From: Berkiella sp964496435
GTDB taxonomy: Bacteria; Pseudomonadota; Gammaproteobacteria; Berkiellales; Berkiellaceae
Length of the DNA: 64,000 nt
Assembly (NCBI GenBank): GCA_964496435.1
Contig: CAZBZP010000002.1
Location: forward strand, 62,001-126,000
Direction of reading: 5' to 3'
A model generated the notes under the pieces. The model was not told the DNA's origin. It ran no database searches and saw only the letters and a list, made by a program, of their open reading frames with translations. Positions 36,204 to 44,770 of this stretch are shown here, in pieces. Made by a program: the position numbers and the translations under genes. Positions within the stretch are counted from its first letter, which is position 1; every line of letters begins with the position of its first letter.

Positions 36204-36976
36204 GCTCCAAAACAGTTTTTATAACAGGCGCGGCTGGATTATTAGGTCAACATTTTGCAACTGGTTTTGCAACAGCAGGTAGCACCGTTGTATTGGTGGA
36301 TATTAATGAAAAGCTCAAAGAATTTGCCAACACCTTACTCGAAAAGGATTACAAGGTTTATTACTTAGAGCAAGATATTACGCAAAAAGATAATTGGAAA
36401 GCGATAAAAGATTTTTTAGATAAAAATAATTTATTTTGTAATGTTTTGATTAATAATGCTTGCACGAAATCCGAGAATTTTTTTGAAGCCTTTGAAAATT
36501 TTTCGCTGTCTGATTGGCATGAAGTGATGGCAGTGAATGTTGATGGCGCGATGATGGCTTGCCAAACCTTGGGTGCGCAAATGGCAAAGAACAAGCAAGG
36601 CAGTATCATTAATATTGCCTCCATTTATGGTGTTGTGGCGCCCGATCAACGTATTTACGAAGGTTCTGAATATTTAGGGCGGCCCATTAATACCCCAGCC
36701 GTATACTCTGTCAGTAAAGCTGCCATCATTGGGCTCGGCACTTATCTTGCAACTTACTGGGGTGAGCACAATGTTAGGGTGAATACCATTACCCCAGGGG
36801 GTGTTTACAGTGGCCAAAATGAAACTTTTGTGAACAAATACAAAGCCAAAGTCCCACTCAATAGAATGGCGTCTCCTCAAGATATTGTTGGGGCAGCACA
36901 ATTTTTAGCTTCTGATCAGGCAAGTTATATTACCGGCCAGAATCTGATTGTCGATGGAGGCTGGACGACCTGGTAA
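36191..36976 (+). CDS. ptmA: SDR oxidoreductase, legionaminic pathway
   Basis: 261 residues, classical short-chain dehydrogenase. TGAAGLLGQHFA lies near the N-terminus, followed by NNAC, a catalytic serine in INIASIYG and YSVSKAAIIG (Y-x-x-x-K), and ends with SYITGQNLIVDGGWTTW, the common SDR tail. PtmA of Campylobacter works in the early GDP-amino-sugar steps. Last of nine consecutive legionaminic genes. Its stop overlaps the next gene by 1 base. Confidence 0.85.
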   Translation: MQDLSSKTVFITGAAGLLGQHFATGFATAGSTVVLVDINEKLKEFANTLLEKDYKVYYLEQDITQKDNWKAIKDFLDKNNLFCNVLINNACTKSENFFEAFENFSLSDWHEVMAVNVDGAMMACQTLGAQMAKNKQGSIINIASIYGVVAPDQRIYEGSEYLGRPINTPAVYSVSKAAIIGLGTYLATYWGEHNVRVNTITPGGVYSGQNETFVNKYKAKVPLNRMASPQDIVGAAQFLASDQASYITGQNLIVDGGWTTW

Positions 36977-37668
36977 TGCTAAAGAACTTATATAATAAAT
37001 TTGTATTGCCGGATGATGAAACACCCAAAGTGTTAGCTTTTGTCAAAAAATTCAGCCCTCAAGGTGAGCGCATCTTAGATGTAGGTTGTGGCTATGGACG
37101 CTATCTTAAACCCTTAAGTGAAATGGGTTATAAAGTTGTTGGGGTAGAGCAAAACCAAGATATTGTGAGAAAGAATCAACAAGCTGGCTTAGCATGTATA
37201 TCAGTAGACGCTTTTCAAGCAGATCCAGCAGAATATCATTGTATTATTATGTCCCATATCATTGAGCATTTTACGCCAACTGATTTATTGGCTTTTATGA
37301 ACTTTTACTTATCAAAATTAAAAAAGGGTGGTTATCTTATCATTGCTACACCACTGTACTCAGATTACTTTTATGATGATTTTGATCATGTTAAACCTTA
37401 TCAACCTTTGGGTTTACAGATGGTATTTGGCGGCAATGAGGCACAAGTGCAATACTACTCAGCCCATCAGCTGCAGCTGCGCGATTTATGGTTTAGAAAA
37501 GCACCGCGCTTAAGTCGCTTTCATCGTGCCAAATATATCAAATCACTAAAGACTAAATGGTTGCAATTGTATGATTTGGCCATGGCAATCTTGTTTAAAA
37601 TCTCACTCAAAGCCATTGCACGTAAGGATGGATGGGTTGGCGTGTATCAAAAAGTGAACAATGTATAA
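36976..37668 (+). CDS. Class I SAM-dependent methyltransferase
   Basis: 230 residues with motif I ILDVGCGYGRYLK near residue 36, then VGVEQNQDIV for the acidic ribose contact and a post-motif SHIIEHFTP. The C-terminal third is basic and hydrophobic and may touch the membrane. It probably methylates a sugar or a lipid-linked intermediate of the glycan. The start overlaps the ptmA stop by 1 base. Confidence 0.75.
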   Translation: MLKNLYNKFVLPDDETPKVLAFVKKFSPQGERILDVGCGYGRYLKPLSEMGYKVVGVEQNQDIVRKNQQAGLACISVDAFQADPAEYHCIIMSHIIEHFTPTDLLAFMNFYLSKLKKGGYLIIATPLYSDYFYDDFDHVKPYQPLGLQMVFGGNEAQVQYYSAHQLQLRDLWFRKAPRLSRFHRAKYIKSLKTKWLQLYDLAMAILFKISLKAIARKDGWVGVYQKVNNV

Positions 37669-37673
37669 GCAGT

Positions 37674-38498
37674 ATGAAAACCAAAATTAAAAAAATAGCA
37701 CAGCATATTACACCACCTCTGATAGTGACAGGACTTCGCGCATTATTTTCAAAAAACAGGGGTGAGTTTGTAGGGCCGTATGCGACTTGGCAAGAGGCAT
37801 TGTATCGCTCAACGGGTTATCAAGATGAGCTTATTCTCGAAAAAATTAAGCAAAGCACTTTAACTATTATTGAGAATAAAAATTATAGCATGCGTGATGG
37901 CGTGGTTTTTACAGAGCCACAGTATTCTTTTCCTTTGTTGGCGTGTTTGCTGAATATTGCCATTTCCAATAACAACTGTTTGCATGTGGTTGATATTGGC
38001 GGCGCATTAGGCAGCTCTTATTATAGTTTTAAGCAATTTTGCAGCCATCCCTTGAGGCTCACCTGGTCTATTATTGAGCAATCCAATTTTGTTGATTGTG
38101 GCAATCACCTGGGGGATACATCAGAACTACGATTTTATGCTGAATTAGATGCCCTGGAGAGTCAACCTGATGTTGTGTTGATGTCGGCAACATTGCAGTA
38201 TTTAGATAAGCCATACCAATGGTTAGAGCGGATCCTCGCATTGGACTGTAATTATCTCATTTTAGATAGAGTTCTTTTTCATATTGGTGCAGACAAAGAT
38301 TGTATTTTGGTGGAACGTGTAGCAAAAGACATTTATAAAAGCAGCTATCCTTTTTGGTTGTTTAGCTACGATTTCTTAAAAGCCTATTTAGCCCAACACT
38401 TTGACTTTATGGCAGAGTTTGATGCGCTTGAGGGCAGATATCAACAAAGCGGTTATGATATTCAATCTAAGGGCTTTATTCTCAGGAGAAAGCAATAA
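37674..38498 (+). CDS. TIGR04325-type methyltransferase
   Basis: 274 residues from ATG 37674. A frame-open ATG at 37632 lies inside the previous gene, so the later one, 5 bases after that gene's stop, is preferred. It starts with a basic lead, followed by GPYATWQEAL, typical of the TIGR04325 family. VVDIGGALGSSYY is the SAM-binding loop, and LMSATLQYLDKPYQW follows. Members lie in LPS and glycan clusters and are predicted to methylate a sugar. Its stop overlaps the glycosyltransferase start (TAATG). Confidence 0.75.
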   Translation: MKTKIKKIAQHITPPLIVTGLRALFSKNRGEFVGPYATWQEALYRSTGYQDELILEKIKQSTLTIIENKNYSMRDGVVFTEPQYSFPLLACLLNIAISNNNCLHVVDIGGALGSSYYSFKQFCSHPLRLTWSIIEQSNFVDCGNHLGDTSELRFYAELDALESQPDVVLMSATLQYLDKPYQWLERILALDCNYLILDRVLFHIGADKDCILVERVAKDIYKSSYPFWLFSYDFLKAYLAQHFDFMAEFDALEGRYQQSGYDIQSKGFILRRKQ

Positions 38499-39490
38499 TG
38501 TATTATTGCACGCTTTTTAATAGTCATTACTTATCCCGAGGATTAGCATTATATGAATCATTGCGTAAATGCTGCCCAGATTTTCATCTCTATATTTTTG
38601 CTTTTGATCAAAAAGCCTTTGAAATTCTAACCTTGCTTAAGCTGCCACAAACTACAATTGTGTCCTTGGCAGAATTTGAAACACCTGCGCTCTTGGCCGT
38701 GAAACCAACCAGGACAATAGCCGAATATTGTTGGACTTGTACCTCATCGGTTATTTTGCATTGTTTAGAAAAATATCAACTACCGGCTGTATGTTATTTA
38801 GATGCAGATCTCTTTTTCTGGCAGGATCCCAATATTCTAATCGATGAAGCCAAAGACTATTCCATACTGCTCACAGAGCATCGATATACCCAAGAATATG
38901 ATCATGCTGCCGTATCAGGTAAATACTGTGTACAGTTTATGTATTTTAAAAATGATGAAAACGGCATGGAAGCACTCAAATGGTGGCGGGCGGCTTGCCT
39001 TGAATGGTGCTATAACCGTGTAGAGCCCGGTCGTTTTGGTGATCAAAAATATTTGGATGATTGGTTGGTACGCTTTAAAAAGGTAAAAGTCTTAGAACAC
39101 CTGGGTGGTGGCGTAGCGCCTTGGAATGTTCAACAATATAAAATTGCTTGTCCTGAAGACCCCAAACTTATTGAGCTTGCCACAAATAAGGAAAGTGATT
39201 TAGTCTTTTATCACTTTCATGCTTTGGGCTTTATCAATAACTATGTGGATTTTGGTGGTTATAAATTATCATCGCAAGTCAAACAATCACTTTATAAAAC
39301 CTATGTTAAAACCCTACTGGCCATAGAGGTGATGTTGCATCAAACTCAAGGTCTTCAAGATTTATTAAAAGGGCTGAATATACATTGCCAAAAAGAGCAA
39401 AGCTTTTCTTGGATAACAATGCTTAAAAAGCTCAAGAATAAATTAACGGGTTTTAATAATCAGTATCCACTAACCGATTTTAGAGGATAA
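38498..39490 (+). CDS. Glycosyltransferase, GT-A fold
   Basis: 330 residues. N-terminal YYCTLFNSHYLSRGLALYESL is typical of GT8-like and related transferases, with a D-x-D motif in CYLDADLFFW and a later LGGGVAPWNVQQY stretch. No membrane anchor. It should add a sugar, perhaps one of those made by this operon, at the cytoplasmic face. Coupled to the preceding methyltransferase and 1 base ahead of the fdtA-like gene. Confidence 0.75.
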   Translation: MYYCTLFNSHYLSRGLALYESLRKCCPDFHLYIFAFDQKAFEILTLLKLPQTTIVSLAEFETPALLAVKPTRTIAEYCWTCTSSVILHCLEKYQLPAVCYLDADLFFWQDPNILIDEAKDYSILLTEHRYTQEYDHAAVSGKYCVQFMYFKNDENGMEALKWWRAACLEWCYNRVEPGRFGDQKYLDDWLVRFKKVKVLEHLGGGVAPWNVQQYKIACPEDPKLIELATNKESDLVFYHFHALGFINNYVDFGGYKLSSQVKQSLYKTYVKTLLAIEVMLHQTQGLQDLLKGLNIHCQKEQSFSWITMLKKLKNKLTGFNNQYPLTDFRG

Positions 39491-39491
39491 A

Positions 39492-39857
39492 ATGGCACAT
39501 ATTATTGAATTGCCCACCAGAACAGACTCAAGAGGTTCCTTAACGGTTTTAGAAAAGGCCTTACCTTTTGCCATGCAAAGATTGTATTGGATTTATGATC
39601 TAAATGATGCACCCCGCGGGCGTCATCGCCACAAGGAAACATGGCAGGGCATGATATGTTTACAAGGTGAGTGTGAAGTCCTCATTAAGAAATATGATGA
39701 TGAGAACATATTCAAATTAAATAAACCCAATGAGGTTTTAATATTAGAGCCACAAGATTGGCATGAGATGCGCAATTTTAAGCAAAATACCATATTACTG
39801 CTTGTTGCCTCTCACCATTATGACGCAAACGATTATATAAATGAGCCTATTGTATGA
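39492..39857 (+). CDS. fdtA: dTDP-4-keto-6-deoxyhexose 3,4-ketoisomerase (FdtA/QdtA type)
   Basis: 121 residues, a single cupin domain. Conserved features are the RTDSRGSLTVLE opening and the RGRHRHKETWQGMICLQG segment, which carries the two catalytic histidines. FdtA/QdtA enzymes move the keto group from C4 to C3 of dTDP-4-keto-6-deoxyglucose. Which C4 configuration results (galacto or gluco) cannot be told from sequence by eye. It overlaps the aminotransferase gene by 4 bases; rmlA and rmlB, which make its substrate, follow. Confidence 0.85.
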   Translation: MAHIIELPTRTDSRGSLTVLEKALPFAMQRLYWIYDLNDAPRGRHRHKETWQGMICLQGECEVLIKKYDDENIFKLNKPNEVLILEPQDWHEMRNFKQNTILLLVASHHYDANDYINEPIV

Positions 39858-40966
39858 CAATATTAGTAGAATATGAGAACTTAGCGAAGTTAAACAAGCC
39901 TTTTTTTGAGGCTTTCCAACGTGAATTTACCAACACTTTAGAATCAGGTTGGTATATTCTGGGCAAACAAGTAACGCAATTTGAAGAAGCTTTTGCCACA
40001 TACCATGATATGCCCTATTGTGTGGGGCTTGCCTCAGGCTTAGATGCGCTCATACTTGCTTTGCAAGCGCTAGATTTAGCGCCGGGTTCAGAAGTCATTG
40101 TGGCAGCCAATGCCTATGTTGCCTGTATCTTGAGCATACTGAAGGCAGGTCTCAAGCCTGTGTTGGTAGAGCCAAGTCTGAAAGATGGCAACATCGATGT
40201 GCAACAAATTGAAAAGGCGATAACCCCTAAAACCAAAGTGATTATGCCCGTGCATCTCTATGGCCATGCTTGTGAAATGGAAGTAATAGAATCACTGGCC
40301 AAGCGTTATCAACTGCATATCGTTGAAGATTGTGCACAAGCGCATGGCGCTCGCTATGCCAATAGAAAAGTGGGAACATTTAGCACAATCTCAGCTTTTA
40401 GTTTTTATCCAACCAAAAATCTCGGTGCCTTAGGTGATGCGGGCGCGGTGCTGACCAAAGATGAAGCACTTTACAACAAATTAAAAGCCTTAAGAAATTA
40501 TGGTTCACATATAAAGTACCATAACGATTATATAGGCACCAATTCACGATTAGATGAAATGCAAGCCGCATTTTTAAAAGTGAAGTTGCAAGCCCTTGAT
40601 GAAATTAATGCACATAAAAGAAGTTTAGCAGCCATTTATGATCAACATTTGCATCAAGCATTTGTCAAACCTAAAGAAATAGCACCCTTTTATGATGTAT
40701 ATCACATTTACCAAATTCATCATCCCAAAAGAGATAGCTTAAGAGCTTATTTGAAAGAAAATGGCATAATGACCGAAGTGCATTACCCTATTACGCCTTA
40801 TCGTCAAAAAGCATTACAAGGTATGTTTGCGAATGAAGCTTATCCTATCAGTGACCAATGGCATGCCTCGACCTTGAGTTTGCCAATTTCTTATTTCCTG
40901 CAAAAAGAAGATATCTTAAGCGTATGTGAAGTCATGAATTCATTTATAGAAAGAGAAGGCCAATGA
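39854..40966 (+). CDS. fdtB: dTDP-3-keto-sugar aminotransferase (FdtB/QdtB type)
   Basis: 370 residues of the DegT/DnrJ/EryC1 family. The PLP lysine is in FYPTKNLGALGDAG near residue 187, preceded by IVEDCAQAHGA. It should aminate C3 of the ketoisomerase product, giving a dTDP-3-amino-3,6-dideoxyhexose (Fuc3N or Qui3N). The immediate link to the fdtA-like gene and rmlA (4-base overlaps on both sides) supports this reaction rather than 4-amination. Confidence 0.85.
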   Translation: MTILVEYENLAKLNKPFFEAFQREFTNTLESGWYILGKQVTQFEEAFATYHDMPYCVGLASGLDALILALQALDLAPGSEVIVAANAYVACILSILKAGLKPVLVEPSLKDGNIDVQQIEKAITPKTKVIMPVHLYGHACEMEVIESLAKRYQLHIVEDCAQAHGARYANRKVGTFSTISAFSFYPTKNLGALGDAGAVLTKDEALYNKLKALRNYGSHIKYHNDYIGTNSRLDEMQAAFLKVKLQALDEINAHKRSLAAIYDQHLHQAFVKPKEIAPFYDVYHIYQIHHPKRDSLRAYLKENGIMTEVHYPITPYRQKALQGMFANEAYPISDQWHASTLSLPISYFLQKEDILSVCEVMNSFIEREGQ

Positions 40967-41838
40967 AAGGAATAATATTAGCAGGTGGAACAGGTAGTCG
41001 CTTAGCACCTTTAACAAATGTTATCTGCAAGCAATTGTTACCCATTTATGATAAGCCTTTGGTATATTATCCCTTGTCAGTGTTAATGCTGGCCGGGATC
41101 CGTGACATTTTAATTATCACAACCCCAAAAGATAAAGCAGCTTTTGAAGATTTATTCAAAGACGGTGCTCACTTAGGCTTGAAGATTTCCTATCAAGTGC
41201 AAGAAAAGCCACGTGGGATCCCAGAAGCCTTTATCATTGCCGAATCCTTTATCAACCAAGAACCTGTTTGTCTTATTTTAGGAGACAATATTTTCTATGG
41301 TGAGGGTTTACCGGCCTATTTAAAGAATATCAGTGCTTTGGAAACAGGTGCCTGCCTCTTTGGGTATTATGTAAAAGATCCTGAGCGTTATGGTGTGGCC
41401 CAAATTGATAAAACAGGCAAAGTGCTGAGCATAGAAGAAAAGCCTACAAAGCCAAAGTCCAATTATGCCATTACGGGTTTATATTTTTATGATAAGCAAG
41501 TCGTAGATTTAGCCAAAACCTTAAAGCCCTCTAAACGGGGTGAGCTTGAGATCTCTGATTTAAATTCGCTTTACTTAGCCCAAGACAAATTGCACCTTGA
41601 AATCATGGGTAGAGGGATGGCATGGTTAGATACAGGTACGCATGAGAGTTTGCATGATGCCAGTAAGTTTGTGGAAGTGATTGAATCGCGTCAAGGTTTG
41701 AAAATTGCCTGCTTAGAGGAAATTGCTTACCGTTTAAAATATATTTCACAAGCACAATATGTTCAGTTAATAGAAAATTATCCTCAGAGCCAATATCGAC
41801 AATATTTAGAAACCATTTTGGCAAGAGAAACTGTTTAG
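40963..41838 (+). CDS. rmlA: Glucose-1-phosphate thymidylyltransferase
   Basis: 291 residues, full length. GGTGSRLAPLT and KQLLPIYDKP make the nucleotide site, with ILGDNIFYG for the metal and IEEKPTKPKSNYAITGLYFYD downstream. It makes dTDP-glucose from dTTP and glucose-1-phosphate. Overlaps the aminotransferase by 4 bases. Repeat copy A follows it and separates it from rmlB. Confidence 0.96.
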   Translation: MKGIILAGGTGSRLAPLTNVICKQLLPIYDKPLVYYPLSVLMLAGIRDILIITTPKDKAAFEDLFKDGAHLGLKISYQVQEKPRGIPEAFIIAESFINQEPVCLILGDNIFYGEGLPAYLKNISALETGACLFGYYVKDPERYGVAQIDKTGKVLSIEEKPTKPKSNYAITGLYFYDKQVVDLAKTLKPSKRGELEISDLNSLYLAQDKLHLEIMGRGMAWLDTGTHESLHDASKFVEVIESRQGLKIACLEEIAYRLKYISQAQYVQLIENYPQSQYRQYLETILARETV

Positions 41839-41862
41839 GGTAATGAGCTAAGAGATATAGAT

Positions 41863-41972
41863 AATTAAGTGTGACAAACCGCGGGACCTATGGGGAAACA
41901 ACTTTGTTTCATTGCTACGCAATAAAAAAAGTGATTCCCCACAGGCCATTCTAATTTGGTAGACACTTAATT
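41863..41972 (-). repeat. Palindromic intergenic element, copy A
   Basis: A 110-base unit between rmlA and rmlB, oriented opposite to copies B and C. Outer arms AATTAAGTGT (41863-41872) and ACACTTAATT (41963-41972) are perfect inverted repeats. The core (41880-41947) forms a long stem. On the minus strand it carries an inner hairpin ATTGC-GTA-GCAAT. Compared with copies B and C, the inner hairpin, a base pair of the long stem and a pair of the outer arms have changed on both sides, keeping the pairing. Confidence 0.85.
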
Positions 41973-42009
41973 TGTTTGCAGATTCAAATTTGAACCATAT
42001 AGGCAAGAT

Positions 42010-43011
42010 ATGAAGAAATTATTAATCACTGGCGGCGCGGGATTTATTGGTTCCAATGCGGTTAACTATTTTTTAAATCATTTTCCAGATTATACCATTA
42101 TCAATTTGGATAAACTCACTTATGCGGCCTCTCCTTTGAATATGGCTGCTTTCAAAGATAATCCACGTCATATTTTTATCCAGGGTGATATAGCAGATAG
42201 CGCTTTGGTTGAGAAAATTTTTAGTGATCATGAGATTGATGGCGTTATCCATTTTGCAGCAGAATCGCATGTTGATAATTCTATCAGCCAACCAGATGTG
42301 TTTATTAGAACCAATATTATGGGCACTTTTGTGCTGTTAGAAGCCGCGCGAAAGGCATGGAAAGAAAAACCCCAAAACCGCTTTTTGCACATATCAACGG
42401 ATGAAGTTTATGGTGCTTTAGGGGCAACAGGTCATTTTACTGAAAGCACGCCTTATGCACCTAATTCGCCTTATAGTGCCAGCAAAGCCTCCAGCGATCA
42501 TTTGGTGAGAAGTTATTTTAAAACCTATGGGCTTAATACCGTCATCACCAATTGTTCTAATAACTATGGTCCGCATCAACACCAAGAGAAATTTATTCCC
42601 ACGGTGATTCGTAATGCGCTTTTACATCGTCCTATTCCGCTTTATGGTAATGGTAAAAATGTGCGCGATTGGTTGTATGTGGAAGATCATTGCCAAGCAA
42701 TAGCCTGCATATTCCATCAAGGATTGGCAGGTGAAAATTATAATATTGGTGGTGATAATGAACTCTCCAATATCAAGTTGGCTTGGATGATTTGCGAATC
42801 ACTCAATAAAAGCCATCCTTCAGAACAAAACAAAGATTATCGCCAATTAATCACTTATGTGAGTGATAGACCAGGCCATGATTTTCGTTATGCCATCTCA
42901 TATGAGAAATTACATCAGGCCATGGGCTGGAAGCCTCAAACAGCCTTTGTAGAGGGATTGGCAAAAACAATTGATTATTATGCTAAAACACAAGTTGCGC
43001 TTGCAATATAA
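42010..43011 (+). CDS. rmlB: dTDP-glucose 4,6-dehydratase
   Basis: 333 residues, extended SDR. TGGAGFIGSN binds NAD; STDEVYGALG and YSASKASSDHLVRSY hold the catalytic residues; NCSNNYGPHQHQEKFIP is highly typical of RmlB. It makes dTDP-4-keto-6-deoxyglucose, substrate for the ketoisomerase and aminotransferase of this operon. No rmlC or rmlD is present here, so rhamnose is not the evident product. 171 bases, mostly repeat copy A, separate it from rmlA. Confidence 0.96.
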   Translation: MKKLLITGGAGFIGSNAVNYFLNHFPDYTIINLDKLTYAASPLNMAAFKDNPRHIFIQGDIADSALVEKIFSDHEIDGVIHFAAESHVDNSISQPDVFIRTNIMGTFVLLEAARKAWKEKPQNRFLHISTDEVYGALGATGHFTESTPYAPNSPYSASKASSDHLVRSYFKTYGLNTVITNCSNNYGPHQHQEKFIPTVIRNALLHRPIPLYGNGKNVRDWLYVEDHCQAIACIFHQGLAGENYNIGGDNELSNIKLAWMICESLNKSHPSEQNKDYRQLITYVSDRPGHDFRYAISYEKLHQAMGWKPQTAFVEGLAKTIDYYAKTQVALAI

Positions 43012-43018
43012 GTGCTGA

Positions 43019-43045
43019 TTATAGGGAGGAGTATCCTCCCTATAA
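43019..43045. terminator. Bidirectional hairpin between rmlB and ankyrin gene 1
   Basis: TTATAGGGAGGA and TCCTCCCTATAA form a perfect 12-bp stem with a GTA loop. It begins 8 bases after the rmlB stop and includes the stop codon of the converging ankyrin gene. Neither side has a clear T-run. Confidence 0.6.
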
Positions 43046-43798
43046 CGAGATTGACTGCATTTTTCGTTCTATATCTGCTGTACTTTCAATTGCCTCATTC
43101 TGAGCTAGATTTCCATCATGGCCATGATTTGCTAATATCTGTCTTATGGGCCTAAAAACCAAAAAACGTTTTTGATTTACTTTAGTAACAAGTGATTCTG
43201 CATTTAATTTAGGCAAATTTTGTGATGCAATGCTATAGAAGTTATCTCCCATAGCATTTTGTAAATTTGGGCAGCATCCTGCCATTAATAAATATTTAAT
43301 GGTTTTTCTAAAATCTTGCGCTAAAGGGCGCACAGGGGTAAGAGTGCCTCGTGCAGCATAATGTAGAGGGCTTTGCTTATCATTTGTAAGCAAACACGGA
43401 TCAGCATCATGGTTGAGTAGTGTCAAGGTACTCTCAGCGCGGCCAAACTGTGCGGCACAATGCAGTGGTGTTTCCCCATCATCATTCCTAAGGTTGGGGT
43501 CGCCGCCTTTTTCAAGTAATAAATTAAGAATATCACTATATTCTTTAGTTGAAGCACAATGTAAGGCTGAGGAAGATGTATAGATTATTTGGTTTGGATT
43601 GGCACCATTGTCTAGCAGTGTTCTTACAATGTGGATTTTATTATTTGTGCTCGCTAAATATAAGGCTGATTCACCGCCTATAGACAATCCATTGATATTT
43701 ACTTTTGGAATTAAGTCTTTCACAAGAGCAAGATTACCGTCATGGCAAGCTTGTAAAAATGTTAGCATTTCTTTTGTTGGCATTTCTACGCTTAGCAT
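43040..43798 (-). CDS. Ankyrin-repeat protein 1
   Basis: 252 residues with about five ankyrin repeats from residue 10 to about 190. Recognisable units are GESALYLASTNNKIHIVRTLL-like, SALHCAS, DGETPLHCAAQFGRA, and KQSPLHYAA. No signal peptide or membrane helix. It is a paralogue of the next gene upstream (43923-44675), sharing repeat layout and the variable region around the LHYAAR insertion. Ankyrin proteins of this size are common type IV effectors or cytoplasmic adaptors in Legionellales; secretion is inference. Confidence 0.8.
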   Translation of the reverse strand: MLSVEMPTKEMLTFLQACHDGNLALVKDLIPKVNINGLSIGGESALYLASTNNKIHIVRTLLDNGANPNQIIYTSSSALHCASTKEYSDILNLLLEKGGDPNLRNDDGETPLHCAAQFGRAESTLTLLNHDADPCLLTNDKQSPLHYAARGTLTPVRPLAQDFRKTIKYLLMAGCCPNLQNAMGDNFYSIASQNLPKLNAESLVTKVNQKRFLVFRPIRQILANHGHDGNLAQNEAIESTADIERKMQSISL

Positions 43799-43853
43799 GG
43801 AGGTTCACCCTTGTCGATAACGTTCTACATGAAGTTATCAACTATAAGCAGCA

Positions 43854-43902
43854 TTACAAACAAACAAAAGTCGCATCTTTTGCGACTTTCGTTTGTTTGT
43901 AA
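43854..43902. terminator. Very long hairpin between the ankyrin paralogues
   Basis: Two 22-base arms (43854-43875 and 43881-43902) are complementary except at one position, with a 5-base loop. The upper stem AAGTCGCA/TGCGACTT is GC-rich, and the lower one is an AAAC-type repeat. It lies 20 bases beyond the stop of the upstream ankyrin gene on the minus strand, where its lower 3' arm is T-rich, so it fits as a terminator. Confidence 0.65.
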
Positions 43903-43922
43903 TATAGTTTGCACTGCTGAGC

Positions 43923-44675
43923 TCACATTACGTTATGGTTCTTTGTTTTATTTTTATCCATATTACTTTCATTCTTCTTCGCATCCTCGTCTAAGATGTC
44001 GCTGATACTTAAATGAAATCCTGAATCATTTTTGAGACCATCAAGCATGCTGAATATGAGCAATTGAGACCGCTTTGGTTCTTCTTCTTGATTCAGGGTT
44101 TTAAGATCTAAAGTTCTTTTTTTAGTAATGGATGAATAAGTATCTCCTAATTTATCTTCTAAAGAGGAATCTGCGCCAGCACCTAATAAGTTGATAACAG
44201 TTTTATCATAATCTTGTTCATCGGCTTTAACAAAGGTTACTGAGCGTGTTGCGGCATAATGTAAAGGTGTTCTTAACATGGAATCCTTAGAATTAGGCTC
44301 AGCCTTTTGTTGCAGTAATTCAAAAGTAGCATCTGCGCGCCCATATAATGCAGCTTCATGCAAGGGCGTTTTTTTATCTTTATTTTTAAGATTGGCGTTG
44401 GCACCGTTTTGCAGTAAAAGGCGTACAATGTCTGTAAGCCCCTTTGTGGCGGCAACATGAAGGGCAGAAGTGGAACCGAGAAGCACAAGCATATTTGGAT
44501 TAGCACCCGCATTTAGCAGTTTTTCCACAATTTCAATGTGATTATATGTGCAAGCAAAATATAGTGCTGTCTCACCCAGGGAGGGATGTGTTTCATTGAC
44601 ATTAACATTGGGCAGCAATTCTAAAACAATATCTTTTTTGCCATCGATGCACGCTTGCCAAAAGTTACCTAACAT
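43923..44675 (-). CDS. Ankyrin-repeat protein 2
   Basis: 250 residues with about five ankyrin repeats from residue 5 to about 185: GETALYFACTYNHIEIVEKLL-like, SALHVAATKGLTDIVRLLL-like, KKTPLHEAALYGRAD and RTPLHYAAT units. The C-terminal 60 residues are polar, acidic then basic, and contain no repeat. It is a tandem paralogue of ankyrin gene 1, so the pair probably arose by local duplication. Cytoplasmic or secreted effector role is inferred from type only. Confidence 0.8.
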   Translation of the reverse strand: MLGNFWQACIDGKKDIVLELLPNVNVNETHPSLGETALYFACTYNHIEIVEKLLNAGANPNMLVLLGSTSALHVAATKGLTDIVRLLLQNGANANLKNKDKKTPLHEAALYGRADATFELLQQKAEPNSKDSMLRTPLHYAATRSVTFVKADEQDYDKTVINLLGAGADSSLEDKLGDTYSSITKKRTLDLKTLNQEEEPKRSQLLIFSMLDGLKNDSGFHLSISDILDEDAKKNESNMDKNKTKNHNVM

Positions 44676-44770
44676 TGTCGCGTTTCTCCACTCTTTTTAT
44701 TTTTTTGAATTGTGATACTATCACCCAGATTTATTTCTAGGGTATTTCATTGTTCATAGGATGTGACATC

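Noticed and set aside
37632..37673. Longer start for the TIGR04325 methyltransferase
   Set aside because: It would overlap the preceding methyltransferase gene, and the family N-terminus fits ATG 37674.
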